Origin: an uncultured Clostridia bacterium
GTDB taxonomy: Bacteria; Bacillota; Clostridia; UBA1381; UBA9506
Direction: 5' to 3'
Assembly (NCBI GenBank): GCA_934438075.1
Contig: CAKSBF010000009.1
Location: forward strand, 38,237 to 102,236
DNA length: 64,000 bases
In this document: piece by piece, positions 1 through 9,154 of the stretch
How the letters are laid out: every line of letters starts with the position of its first letter
Position numbering within the stretch: position 1 is the first letter of the stretch
Made by a program: the position numbers and the translations under genes
Notes under the pieces: generated by a model
The model's input: only the letters and a program-made list of their open reading frames with translations
Databases searched by the model: none
What the model was told of the DNA's origin: nothing

Positions 1-50
1 TTTAGGAAAATAAAAAGGAATAGAATATATAAGGGAAGGGAACTATCACA

Positions 51-1373
51 ATGACCAAAAAAGTTTTATCTATCTGTCTGGCGGGTATTCTGCTGATGGG
101 TCTTGGCGGCTGCGGTAAAAAGGACGACAACACCGAGCAGGTATCCAATGCGACCAATGTCACTGTTTATGAGGTAGGGGCGGACTCCATTGCGGCAACG
201 GCAAGCTATACGGGTGAGATTGTTGCAGCGGAAAGTACAGCCGTGTCGGCAAAGGTGTCGGGGCAGGCTGTGAGTGTAAATGTAAAAGAGGGAGATTTTG
301 TAAGTGCGGGAACGGTGTTGATGTCAATTGACAGCACGGCATATCGCCTTTCCTATAATCAGGCACTTGCAGCGTATAACAGTGCAGTATCTTCCAAAAA
401 GAGCGCAGAAGCTTCGAAGAAAAGCGCAGAGGCAAGCTATCACAGCGTGACCGGCGGAAGCACACAGCAAACACTGGCACAGCTGGAGGCGGCGCTGGAC
501 GCGGCAAAGATTGCTTATAACAACGCGCTTGATAATTATAACAAACAAAAAACCTTATATGACATGGGCGCTATCAGTGAGGTGGAGTTTAATTCTTACC
601 AGACCGCGCTTGACAACGCAAAATTGAACCTCGATACAGCAACCACTAACTATGATTTGACAAAAAATGTGGTAATGAACGAAAGTGCGGCGTCTGCGCA
701 GGCAGGTGTTGACGTTGCGGCAGCGGGGGTGAACAGCGCGCAGTCGGGAATCGAATCCGCAAAGGCGGCGCTGGACATTGCGAAAAATAATTTGGATAAC
801 TGCAGCGTAACAGCGCCGATTTCGGGTTATGTTTCTGCAAAAAGCATTAATAAAGGGCAGATGGCGGCGCAAGGCTCACCGCTCTTTACCATTACGAATA
901 CATCTTCGGTGGATGCGCAGATTAATGTGACGGAGGCGGTAATCGCTTTGGTTCGTGTCGGTACGAAAGCCACGATTAGTGTAAAAAGTGCCGGCATTGA
1001 AGATATGGAGGGCAATGTTTCAGTAGTAAATCCGGTTAAAAATGCAGCAACGGGTCTGTATTCCGTAAAGATTTCTATCCCGAATGCAAAGGGAACGCTG
1101 AAGGAGGGCATGCTTGCCGATATTACACTGGTGACGGAAAGTGACAACAATGTCATTACCGTGCCGAGCAACGCACTGATGCAGGAAAACAATGAATTTT
1201 ACGTTTATGTTGCCAACGGGAGCAATGCAGAAAAACGAGTAGTGGAAACCGGTATCAGCAGCGATGAATATACCGAAATCCTTTCAGGCTTACAGATTGG
1301 CGATAAGGTTGTTGTAAGCGGTAAAGAATATATCTCCGAAAAGAACAATGAAATTAATATAGTAACGGAATAG
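51..1373 (+). CDS. RND efflux periplasmic adaptor (HlyD/AcrA family lipoprotein)
   Basis: Membrane-fusion adaptor that would link the RND pump encoded next to it to the cell envelope. The 440-residue protein starts with a lipoprotein signal ending in a lipobox (Leu-Gly-Gly-Cys, Cys21). It continues with a split biotinyl-lipoyl-like domain (about residues 50-95 and 255-285) around a long Ala/Ser/Lys-rich coiled coil (about 105-250), and ends with beta-barrel and membrane-proximal domains, the usual MFP order. The start has a good AAGGGAAGGG site upstream. The pump gene follows after 14 bp, so the two are co-transcribed. Substrate cannot be read from the sequence; drugs, lipids or peptides are all known for this family in Firmicutes. 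Confidence 0.93.
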   Translation: MTKKVLSICLAGILLMGLGGCGKKDDNTEQVSNATNVTVYEVGADSIAATASYTGEIVAAESTAVSAKVSGQAVSVNVKEGDFVSAGTVLMSIDSTAYRLSYNQALAAYNSAVSSKKSAEASKKSAEASYHSVTGGSTQQTLAQLEAALDAAKIAYNNALDNYNKQKTLYDMGAISEVEFNSYQTALDNAKLNLDTATTNYDLTKNVVMNESAASAQAGVDVAAAGVNSAQSGIESAKAALDIAKNNLDNCSVTAPISGYVSAKSINKGQMAAQGSPLFTITNTSSVDAQINVTEAVIALVRVGTKATISVKSAGIEDMEGNVSVVNPVKNAATGLYSVKISIPNAKGTLKEGMLADITLVTESDNNVITVPSNALMQENNEFYVYVANGSNAEKRVVETGISSDEYTEILSGLQIGDKVVVSGKEYISEKNNEINIVTE

Positions 1374-1387
1374 AGGGTAAACAATAT

Positions 1388-4300
1388 ATGAAACTGCATG
1401 AAATATCTGTAAAACGTCCTGTTGCGGTATCTATGGTGGTGCTGATATTTTTTGTCATCGGGCTTTACGCGCTGTCCATGCTGCCTATTGAGATGATGCC
1501 GGACATGGAGATGAATTATGCGCTGATTTATACATCTTATTCCAATGTCGGCTCCTCGGAAGTGGAAAGCATGGTTACCAAAAGCATTGAAAGTGCGGTC
1601 AGTGCTGTGTCAGGTGTTGATACCATACAAAGCCAGTCATCGGAGGGGACCTCTATGGTCATGGTTTCCTTCCATGCCGGAACGGATATGGATAAGGCAG
1701 TCAGCAGCATAAAGGATAAAATAGAGCTGATTAAGTCTTATCTGCCGGATGAATGTGACGATCCTATGGTAATGAAGCTGGACACCAGTATGATGAGTGC
1801 TGCCATGATGAGCGTGAGCTATGAAGGCTATGATTTGATTCAGACTAAAAAATTTGTAGAGGATAATCTGCAAAGCAAACTGGAGGCGGTTAACGGTGTT
1901 GCGTCTGTCAGTGTAATGGGTGCTCGTGACCGCATTATCCAGGTTCAGGTTGACCCGGAAAAAGTATATGGCTATAATCTGAGTATCTCTTCGCTGATTC
2001 AGTCTATCGGTGCACAAAATACCAACATGCCTGCCGGTACGACAGAGGGCATGAATAAAAACATGTCGGTACGTGCACTTGGAAAGTTTTCCTCGCTGAA
2101 AGACATTGAAAATGTACCTTTAAACACAGCAAACGGACAGATTATTTATTTAAAAGATGTTGCGAAAGTGGAGGATACTTATTCGGACAACACTTCGTAC
2201 TCGCGTCTGAACGGTGAAGATTCTCTTTCCATTACTATCAGCGCAGAATCGGATGCCAATACGGTCGATGTGGTAAACGGTGTTATTAAGGTGCTGGATG
2301 ATTTGAAAGCGCAGAATCCGAAATTTACTTACAACATGACAATGGAGCAGGCAAGCTACATAGAGGATTCTATCAGTTCCGTGGCAAACAACGCCGTAAC
2401 GGGTGCCTTTCTGGCGATTCTGATTTTGCTGCTGTTTCTTGGCAACATCAGGACTTCGCTGGTTGTCGGTATATCCATGCCGATTTCGGTAATCACCACA
2501 TTTATCGGCATGTACTTTTCGGGTATGTCCCTGAACGTTGTTTCGCTCGGCGGTCTGGCGCTTGGCGTCGGTATGCTGGTGGATAACTCGGTTGTGGTTA
2601 TCGAAAACATATATCGCCGCAAAACCTCTCTCGGGGAGGATGCGGAAACCTCTTCCATCCGCGGAGCGGGTGAGATTATCGGTGCGGTTGTCGCCTCGGT
2701 GCTGACGACATGTATCGTATATGTACCGATATTGTTTATTGATAATATGATGGCAGTTATGTTTAAGCAGCTTGCATTTACCATTATTTTCTCACAGTGC
2801 GCATCGCTGCTTGTTACCTTCCTGATTATCCCAATGTTTACTTCAAAGCTGAAGGATGGGGACAAGAGAAACGAAAAGCTCTCTTTCATTTTGGTGCCGT
2901 TCGAGAAAATGATGAATTTCCTTTATGGCAAGTACCGCAGTTTTCTTGCTCTCTTGCTGCGCAATACCAAAAAGGTTATTTGTGTGGTAATCGCGCTGTT
3001 TATTGTCAGCCTTGTAGTGCTGGGACAGCTTGGCATGGAGCTTATGCCAAGTTCGGACGAGGGAACGCTTACGGTTTCTGTTACCATGCCGCAAGGTACG
3101 AGACTGGAGGATACCAACGCGCTGTCGCAGAAGATAGAGGAGTCACTGAAAGCAAATGAGGAGATTGAGAGCATTTTCTCCAGCATTGGTTCTTCGGGCG
3201 TAATGTCCTCCATTATGGGTGGCGGTGCCAATTCTTCCTCTATTACGGTGACGCTGAAGGAAAACAGAAAGAAGACAACGGAGGATGTGTGCCAGGAGGT
3301 TCGCAATCAGCTGAAAAATATTTCCGGTGCGGAAATATCGGTTGAGGCATCAAATACTTCCATGAGCAGTATGTCTTCCAATGAAATCTCCTTCCGTTTT
3401 GCGGGGGATGATGACGAAAAGCTGACAGAGTTTATTAATGACGCGCAAGATATCCTGGCAGGTATTGATGGTGTGTCGGAAACGGATACCTCACTTTCAG
3501 ATACAAAATCGGAGGTACGCATCCGTATTGATTCCGCGCGTGCGGCACGTTACGGTCTGAACACGGCAACCGTGTCAAGTTTGGTAAAGTACGTGCTTGA
3601 CGGCACAACCGCTTCGCGTTATACAGAAGGCGGCACGGAATATGATATTAATATTGTATATCCGGAGGAGTATGTGAAAAATTACAACGCGCTTGCCGAT
3701 TTACAGATAAAATCACCTGTCGGGCAATGGGTTGCACTTTCCGACATAGCGGATATTACGGTAGAGCAGGGACAAACCACACTGCTGCGGGTGGATCAGA
3801 AGCGTGTAGCAACCGTATCGGGTAAACTTTATAACACTAATATGGGCGCTGTTAATGCAGAATTTGAAAAGGCGATTAACGAAAAAGGTATGCCGGAGGG
3901 GATCAGTATGACGGCAGCCGGCTCTTATGAGGTCATGATGGACGCTATGCAATCGCTTTTTATTGCGATTCTTCTCGGCATCTTGCTGATGTACATGGTT
4001 ATGGCAGCACAGTTTGAAAACCTTAAGCAGCCGTTTATCATTTTGTTCACTATTCCGCTTGCTATTATCGGTGTTGTGCTTGCGCTTTTAATTTCGCGCA
4101 GTCCGTTGTCGGTTATCGGCTGTATCGGTATTTTAATGCTGACGGGTATTATCGTAAACAACGCCATCGTACTGATTGATTTTGTCAATACGTTAAGAAA
4201 GGAAAAGCCGGAGGAGCCGCTTGACGATGTGCTGATTGAGGCTGGCATTGTCAGAATGAGGCCGATTCTTATGACCTCTCTGACGTCAGTGCTCGGCTTT

Positions 4301-4513
4301 TTGCCGATGGCGGTTTCTACTGCCAGCGGTTCGGAAATGATGCGTCCGCTCGCGGTCGTATTGTTGGGAGGTCTGTTTGTCGGAACACTTTTGACCTTGT
4401 TTATCATTCCGGTTGTGTTTAAAATTTTCGAAGTGCGCGCCGTGAAGAGAAAGGCAAAGAAGGCGGCAAAAAAAGAAAAGAAGGCAAAGAAACAGATTGC
4501 AGCAGAAGGCTGA
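1388..4513 (+). CDS. RND family efflux permease (AcrB/HAE1-like)
   Basis: Proton-driven efflux pump of 1041 residues, the normal length for the AcrB/MexB family. It has the N-terminal first membrane helix following the conserved lysine-arginine-proline start region, two large extracytoplasmic loops, and two blocks of helices. Helix 4 holds the GVGMLVDNSVVV segment, whose acidic residue belongs to the proton relay. The C terminus is a lysine-rich tail. It forms a two-gene operon with the adaptor upstream; no TolC-like outer-membrane gene is present, as expected for a Gram-positive cell. A strong hairpin terminator follows 28 bp after the stop. Confidence 0.95.
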   Translation: MKLHEISVKRPVAVSMVVLIFFVIGLYALSMLPIEMMPDMEMNYALIYTSYSNVGSSEVESMVTKSIESAVSAVSGVDTIQSQSSEGTSMVMVSFHAGTDMDKAVSSIKDKIELIKSYLPDECDDPMVMKLDTSMMSAAMMSVSYEGYDLIQTKKFVEDNLQSKLEAVNGVASVSVMGARDRIIQVQVDPEKVYGYNLSISSLIQSIGAQNTNMPAGTTEGMNKNMSVRALGKFSSLKDIENVPLNTANGQIIYLKDVAKVEDTYSDNTSYSRLNGEDSLSITISAESDANTVDVVNGVIKVLDDLKAQNPKFTYNMTMEQASYIEDSISSVANNAVTGAFLAILILLLFLGNIRTSLVVGISMPISVITTFIGMYFSGMSLNVVSLGGLALGVGMLVDNSVVVIENIYRRKTSLGEDAETSSIRGAGEIIGAVVASVLTTCIVYVPILFIDNMMAVMFKQLAFTIIFSQCASLLVTFLIIPMFTSKLKDGDKRNEKLSFILVPFEKMMNFLYGKYRSFLALLLRNTKKVICVVIALFIVSLVVLGQLGMELMPSSDEGTLTVSVTMPQGTRLEDTNALSQKIEESLKANEEIESIFSSIGSSGVMSSIMGGGANSSSITVTLKENRKKTTEDVCQEVRNQLKNISGAEISVEASNTSMSSMSSNEISFRFAGDDDEKLTEFINDAQDILAGIDGVSETDTSLSDTKSEVRIRIDSARAARYGLNTATVSSLVKYVLDGTTASRYTEGGTEYDINIVYPEEYVKNYNALADLQIKSPVGQWVALSDIADITVEQGQTTLLRVDQKRVATVSGKLYNTNMGAVNAEFEKAINEKGMPEGISMTAAGSYEVMMDAMQSLFIAILLGILLMYMVMAAQFENLKQPFIILFTIPLAIIGVVLALLISRSPLSVIGCIGILMLTGIIVNNAIVLIDFVNTLRKEKPEEPLDDVLIEAGIVRMRPILMTSLTSVLGFLPMAVSTASGSEMMRPLAVVLLGGLFVGTLLTLFIIPVVFKIFEVRAVKRKAKKAAKKEKKAKKQIAAEG

Positions 4514-4540
4514 AAAGCATAAATTATTAATTTAAGAATG

Positions 4541-4590
4541 AAAAACCGGAGACATTATGCATATTTTAAAATGCAATGTTTCCGGTTTTT
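4541..4590. terminator. Bidirectional terminator between RND pump and gpr
   Basis: Inverted repeat AAAAACCGGA...TCCGGTTTTT with a second complementary pair inside (CATTATGCAT/ATGCAATG). It is flanked by A and T runs, so it can stop both the rightward pump transcript and the leftward gpr transcript, which converge here. Confidence 0.85.
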
Positions 4591-4594
4591 GCTT

Positions 4595-5566
4595 TTAGGA
4601 GACATATGCCTCAATATCTTGAAAACCGATATCCTTGTGGAGTGCGAGATTAATTCCGTTTGCAACAATCTTGGAGATTTGTTCTGTTTTTCGGTCAATA
4701 TCCTTGGGAGTGACGATAAAATCCGCCATGTTTGGTGAGAGTGCTTCTTTTGCAAGTGCGAGCTGCTTGTCATAGTCCATTTCGGATAAGGCAGCATAAA
4801 GACCGGAATCAGGTTTTGCTGTTTGGCGCATGGCAGAGGTAATGCTCTGCATGGTGTCTGCTGCAATGGTTGCTGCATCAATCACGGTTGGTACGCCAAT
4901 GGCAATTACGGGAATACCGAGTGTCGTGCGGCTCAATTCCTTGCGCTTGTTGCCGACGCCGGCGCCCGGTGCGATTCCGGTATCGCAAAGCTGAATGGTG
5001 GTGTTGACGCGCGCCATGCTGCGTGCAGCGAGCGCATCAACGGCAATAACCAAATCGGGGCGGATTTTTTCTGTGACGCCGCGGATAATTTCACCGGTTT
5101 CCATTCCGGTAATTCCGAGGACACCGGGTGACATGGCGCACACCGGGCGAATTCCTTCTTCCACATGCTCGGGAATATATTCCAGGAGATGGCGTGTTAC
5201 CATTAATTGTGAAACTACTTGCGGACCGAGCGCATCCGGCGTTACGTTCCAGTTGCCCAGACCAACGACAAGAACGGAGGCATCCTCCGGAATCTGTATC
5301 AGTTTTTTGAGTTCATCACTGAGGATACGGCAGGCGGTTTCGTAGTCTTCGTGTTCCGGTGCCCCTACGTCTGCTATTTCCATGGTAATATAATTTCCGC
5401 GCGGTTTTCCTATTTTCTCTTGTGCCTCATCAGTCTGCACTTCTACTCGGGTAATCTTTAGAGAATGGCGTTCTTCCTCTGAAACATTTATGCCGCTTAT
5501 TTCCTGAGATGCTTCCATCAGCATCTCATATGCCTCGCTTGCCAGGTCAGTTCTGATATTATTCAT
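4595..5566 (-). CDS. gpr: Germination protease GPR
   Basis: Spore-specific aspartic-type protease that starts degradation of small acid-soluble proteins during germination. The 323-residue protein has the full GPR pattern: an N-terminal segment with acidic residues that forms the propeptide (TDLASEAYE region), then conserved blocks VVGLGNWNVTPDALGP, the CAMSPGVLGITGMET region and DLVIAVDALAARS. A strong GGGAGGAG site precedes the ATG. It is a single gene with its own promoter, which resembles the forespore sigma-G type. Its presence shows that the organism can form endospores. Confidence 0.97.
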   Translation of the reverse strand: MNNIRTDLASEAYEMLMEASQEISGINVSEEERHSLKITRVEVQTDEAQEKIGKPRGNYITMEIADVGAPEHEDYETACRILSDELKKLIQIPEDASVLVVGLGNWNVTPDALGPQVVSQLMVTRHLLEYIPEHVEEGIRPVCAMSPGVLGITGMETGEIIRGVTEKIRPDLVIAVDALAARSMARVNTTIQLCDTGIAPGAGVGNKRKELSRTTLGIPVIAIGVPTVIDAATIAADTMQSITSAMRQTAKPDSGLYAALSEMDYDKQLALAKEALSPNMADFIVTPKDIDRKTEQISKIVANGINLALHKDIGFQDIEAYVS

Positions 5567-5597
5567 GATACTCCTCCCGTATGGATGTTTTTGGTAT

Positions 5598-5626
5598 TAG
5601 TATGGTTTATTTTGGGAAAAATAAAC
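5598..5626 (-). promoter_or_regulatory. Candidate sigma-G promoter of gpr
   Basis: On the minus strand, GTTTA and CATACTA are separated by 17 bp. This matches the forespore sigma-G/sigma-F pattern (GHATR, then CATNNTA) except for one base in the -35. gpr is a known sigma-G/sigma-F gene, so the assignment is plausible. The region also holds an inverted repeat, GGTTTATTTT/AAAATAAACC, at 5604-5627. Confidence 0.55.
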
Positions 5627-5720
5627 CAAAATAAAAAGTAAATCAAAAGAAATATGAAAAAAATCCCTTTTCAATCGGAAAAATTTGTGGTATGATAATA
5701 TAAAATGGAATAGTTATGTT

Positions 5721-5755
5721 TTCAGACTTATATTTGTGCCCTTGGCGCAGAAAGG
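5721..5755 (+). promoter_or_regulatory. Structured leader element upstream of metG
   Basis: TTCAGACTTAT is followed closely by a small hairpin, GTGCC-CTT-GGCGC, and then the ribosome binding site AGAAAGGA. The same arrangement, with a compensating change in the stem (GTGCC-TTT-GGCAC), occurs at 47092-47128 before the sugar-binding protein gene. It is not a T-box or S-box. The hairpin ends next to the ribosome binding site, so it may affect translation. Confidence 0.5.
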
Positions 5756-5767
5756 AATGATTATAAA

Positions 5768-7696
5768 TTGGAGAAGGAAAAATTTTATATTACCACGGCC
5801 ATTGCATACACGTCCAGAAAACCGCATATCGGCAATACCTTTGAGGTTGTCTTGACTGACGCGATTGCGCGCTATAAAAAAATGATGGGCTATGACGTAT
5901 TTTTTCTGACCGGCACGGATGAGCACGGGCAAAAGATCCAGGAGGAAGCGGAAAAAGCCGGCGTTACGCCAAAGGAATATGTAGATGGTGTGGCAGGTGA
6001 GATTCGTGCTATCTGGGATTTGATGGGCGCGAGCTATGATAAGTTTATCCGCACAACGGATGATTATCACGTGAAGGCAGTTCAGAAAATTTTTAAAAAG
6101 CTTTATGATCAAGGCGATATTTACAAGAGCGAATATGAAGGCTGGTATTGTGTACCGGACGAATCATTCTTTACCGATACACAGCTGGTGGACGGGAAAT
6201 GTCCAGAGTGCGGCAGAGAGGTTGTACGCACCAAGGAAGAGGCATATTTCTTTAAAATGAGTAAATATCAGGACAGATTGATGCAATATATTGAGGAACA
6301 TCCTGATTTTATCTGCCCCGAGAGCCGTAAACGCGAGATGATTAACAATTTCTTAAAGCCGGGACTGCAGGATTTATGCGTGTCAAGAACCTCCTTTAAC
6401 TGGGGGATTCCGGTGGAGTTTGACCCGGGACATGTCATTTATGTTTGGATTGATGCATTATCAAATTATATCACTGCGCTTGGATATGAGCCGGATGAAC
6501 CGGAGGCGGAGCTGTACCGAAAATACTGGCCGGCAGATGTGCATATTATTGGTAAGGATATTCTGCGTTTCCATACTATTTACTGGCCGATTATCCTGAT
6601 GGCGTTGGGCGAACCGCTTCCGAAGCAGGTGTTCGGTCATCCGTGGCTGCTTGCCGGCGCTGACAAGATGAGCAAATCCCGCGGAAATGTGATGTATGCC
6701 GATGATTTGGCACGGCAGTTCGGAGTGGAGGCGATTCGCTACTATCTTTTGAGCGAAATGCCTTATGCGCAGGACGGCACCATTTCCTACGAAACCATTA
6801 TCGCACGTTACAATTCGGACCTTGCAAATACCCTTGGAAATTTGGTAAATCGTACGGTTGCTATGATTAATAAATATTTTGACGGTGTGCTTCAACCGCA
6901 GTGCGCGGGTGAATTTGACGAGGATTTAATTGCTTGTGCGAAAGGGGCGGTTAAAAATTTTCATGCCAAGATGGATGAATTCCGCACGGCAGACGCATTG
7001 GACGAAATTTTTGCTCTGGCGCGCCGCTCCAATAAATATATTGATGAAACTGCACCTTGGGCACTGGCGAAGGACGAAAGTCAGCGGACACGTCTTGGAG
7101 GCGTGCTGTACAATCTTGCTGAGACAATCCGTATCATTGCTGTGCTGCTTTCGCCGTTTATGCCTAAAACGGCAGAAAATATTTTTGAACAGCTGAAAAC
7201 CGAGGCAAAGGATTGGGAAAGTGTACAAAATTTCGGAGCAATGCAGCCGGGGAACAGTGTCGGCAAGGCAGTACCGTTGTTTGCTCGTTTGGATGAAAAG
7301 AAAAAGCTGGAGGAAATTGAAGCGGAAATCGCATCAAAACAAGCTCCTGCCGCCGAAGAACCGAAAGAGGATAACAATATTTCCATTGATGATTTTTCTA
7401 AGGTGGAACTGAAAGTCGGCCTGGTTTTAGAATCCAAACATGTGGAGGGTGCTGATAAGCTGTTGGTTTCGCAGATCAAAATCGGAGATGAGACCAGACA
7501 GATTGTTTCGGGTATCGCGAAATATTACGATCCTTCGGAATTGGTGGGTAAAAAGGTCGTTGTGGTAACTAATCTTGCGCCGGTCAAGCTGCGCGGGGTG
7601 TTGTCCGAGGGTATGATTCTAGCGGCGTCAACCAAAAAGGATTTAACAGTTCTGACTGTGGATAAGGATATTCTGGACGGAACAAAAATCAGCTGA
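5768..7696 (+). CDS. metG: Methionyl-tRNA synthetase
   Basis: Class I aminoacyl-tRNA synthetase that charges tRNA-Met. It has the HIGN form of the HIGH motif (residues 20-23), a zinc-type cysteine insertion (CVPD...CPECG region), the WLLAGADKMSKS signature, an anticodon-binding helical domain, and a C-terminal tRNA-binding OB-fold (Trbp111-like, about 540-642) joined by a charged linker. The length of 642 is standard for the form with the fused C-terminal domain. Translation starts at a TTG, directed by AGAAAGGA 13 bases upstream. No T-box specifier leader is visible, but the short structured leader just upstream is unusual. Confidence 0.97.
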   Translation: MEKEKFYITTAIAYTSRKPHIGNTFEVVLTDAIARYKKMMGYDVFFLTGTDEHGQKIQEEAEKAGVTPKEYVDGVAGEIRAIWDLMGASYDKFIRTTDDYHVKAVQKIFKKLYDQGDIYKSEYEGWYCVPDESFFTDTQLVDGKCPECGREVVRTKEEAYFFKMSKYQDRLMQYIEEHPDFICPESRKREMINNFLKPGLQDLCVSRTSFNWGIPVEFDPGHVIYVWIDALSNYITALGYEPDEPEAELYRKYWPADVHIIGKDILRFHTIYWPIILMALGEPLPKQVFGHPWLLAGADKMSKSRGNVMYADDLARQFGVEAIRYYLLSEMPYAQDGTISYETIIARYNSDLANTLGNLVNRTVAMINKYFDGVLQPQCAGEFDEDLIACAKGAVKNFHAKMDEFRTADALDEIFALARRSNKYIDETAPWALAKDESQRTRLGGVLYNLAETIRIIAVLLSPFMPKTAENIFEQLKTEAKDWESVQNFGAMQPGNSVGKAVPLFARLDEKKKLEEIEAEIASKQAPAAEEPKEDNNISIDDFSKVELKVGLVLESKHVEGADKLLVSQIKIGDETRQIVSGIAKYYDPSELVGKKVVVVTNLAPVKLRGVLSEGMILAASTKKDLTVLTVDKDILDGTKIS

Positions 7697-7712
7697 ATAT
7701 TATAGGGAGATG

Positions 7713-7738
7713 AAAGGGGGGCAGAAGCTCCCCCTTTT
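7713..7738 (+). terminator. metG terminator
   Basis: AAAGGGGG and CCCCCTTT form a strong stem around GCAGAAGCT, followed by a T-rich stretch. Confidence 0.85.
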
Positions 7739-7740
7739 AA

Positions 7741-8047
7741 TTTATGGTAAATAATAATTGATAATCGCATTTCGGATAAACTCAAAATATTTTTTGTTTA
7801 GTAAACGCTTTACATCTACTTGATGAGCTTTTACGGTATTCCTCGTTCGCGCGTTGCTTGTTGCTTTGGGCGCCGGGCTGTGTGAAATCTGCCACAGGGT
7901 GTGTTTGCGGCTTTCTCAAATTTCAATCAGAGGGATATCATCTCTGACAGCTCCTGGCATTTATTGTCGTTTCTTGCTATATTATCTTTGACAATATCAC
8001 GTTTTTTGCAAAACAAAATAAAACCGAAAGAAAATTTAAAATTCACA
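7741..8047. other. Intergenic region before pta, no gene seen
   Basis: About 300 bp without a believable reading frame. Only minor inverted repeats are visible (TCAGAG/CTCTGA at 7927-7947 and GTTTAGTAAAC near 7797). Local composition around 7840-7910 is more GC-rich than its flanks, which may mark a decayed sequence, but no remnant could be identified. Confidence 0.4.
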
Positions 8048-8077
8048 TTGCGAAAGCTTTGCCTATAGTGGTATAAT
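8048..8077 (+). promoter_or_regulatory. Sigma-A promoter of pta-ackA
   Basis: TTGCGA, 18 bp spacer, TATAAT. It lies 53 bp upstream of the pta start codon. Confidence 0.65.
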
Positions 8078-8129
8078 AATTAGGTTAAAAGGGTTATTGA
8101 GAGCTTGAACAGAAAGGAACGAATGATTC

Positions 8130-9140
8130 ATGAGTAAGTTTTTGGACAGAATTAAAGAACGTGCTAAGCAGGACAAAAAAACCATTGTTTTGGCAGAAGG
8201 CGAGGAAATCCGCACTGTCAAAGCTGCTCACTTAATTTTAAAAGAGGGCATTGCAAACGTTATTTTGCTTGGTAATGAGGAAAAAATTAAATCTTTAGCA
8301 GTTGGTCTTGATATCAGCGCGGCAAAGATTATTGATCCGGAAAAGGCGGACAATTTGCAGGAATTTGCCGATAAATTTTATGAAATGAGAAAAGCAAAGG
8401 GCATGACTCCGGAAAAGGCTTTGGAAACTATGAAAAATCCTCTGTATTACGGCGTTATGATGGTAAAGCTGGATATGGCAGACGGTCAGGTTGCCGGTGC
8501 GGTTAACGCTACGGCGAACGTATTGCGTCCGTGCTTGCAGATTTTGAAAACAGCCCCCGGCACGAAGCTGGTCAGCGCATTTTTTGTTATGGTTGTTCCC
8601 GACTGTGAATATGGCCATAACGGCACATTTATCTATGCGGACAGTGGTTTGAACGAGAACCCGGATGCGGATGCTGTCTCTGAAATTGCTATTTCTTCCG
8701 CGGCCTCCTTTGAATCCTTGGTGGAAGCGGATCCGGTTATCGCTATGCTTTCTTATTCTACATACGGCAGCGCAAAGAGCGAACTGGTTGACAAGATGCA
8801 GCTTGCGACCAAACTGGCAAAGGAAAAACGTCCTGATTTAAAGCTCGACGGAGAGCTGCAGGCAGATGCGGCTATTATTCCGGCAATCGGACAGTCTAAG
8901 GCTCCCGGTTCGGAAATTGCAGGTCATGCCAATGTTTTGGTTTTCCCGGATTTAAACTGCGGAAATATTGCATATAAGCTGACGCAGCGTTTGGCAAAGG
9001 CAGAAGCGTATGGACCTATCACACAGGGTATCGCAAAGCCGGTTAACGATTTGTCCCGCGGCTGTTCGGCAGAAGATATTGTCGGTGTCTGCGCCATTAC
9101 CTGCGTACAGGCTCAGGCTCGTGAAAAGAACAATCAGTAA
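8130..9140 (+). CDS. pta: Phosphate acetyltransferase
   Basis: Converts acetyl-CoA and phosphate to acetyl phosphate, the first step of ATP-yielding acetate formation. The 336-residue protein is of the short Pta class without the N-terminal regulatory domains. It has the LAEGEE start region, the GAVNATANVLRPCLQ block, the SYSTYGSAKS motif and the C-terminal FPDLNCGNIAYKL and GPITQGIAKPVNDLSRG signatures. A GAAAGGA site precedes the ATG. ackA follows after 14 bp, forming the usual pta-ackA operon. Confidence 0.97.
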   Translation: MSKFLDRIKERAKQDKKTIVLAEGEEIRTVKAAHLILKEGIANVILLGNEEKIKSLAVGLDISAAKIIDPEKADNLQEFADKFYEMRKAKGMTPEKALETMKNPLYYGVMMVKLDMADGQVAGAVNATANVLRPCLQILKTAPGTKLVSAFFVMVVPDCEYGHNGTFIYADSGLNENPDADAVSEIAISSAASFESLVEADPVIAMLSYSTYGSAKSELVDKMQLATKLAKEKRPDLKLDGELQADAAIIPAIGQSKAPGSEIAGHANVLVFPDLNCGNIAYKLTQRLAKAEAYGPITQGIAKPVNDLSRGCSAEDIVGVCAITCVQAQAREKNNQ

Positions 9141-9154
9141 TAGGAGGAAAAAGA

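Noticed and set aside
2797..3159. Second frame inside the RND pump gene
   Set aside because: Shadow of the real gene with no start signal; the pump reading frame is intact and of normal length.
5640..5767. T-box or S-box before metG
   Set aside because: No specifier loop, no T-box sequence with the GGTGG core, and no SAM-I core were found; the leader is too short.
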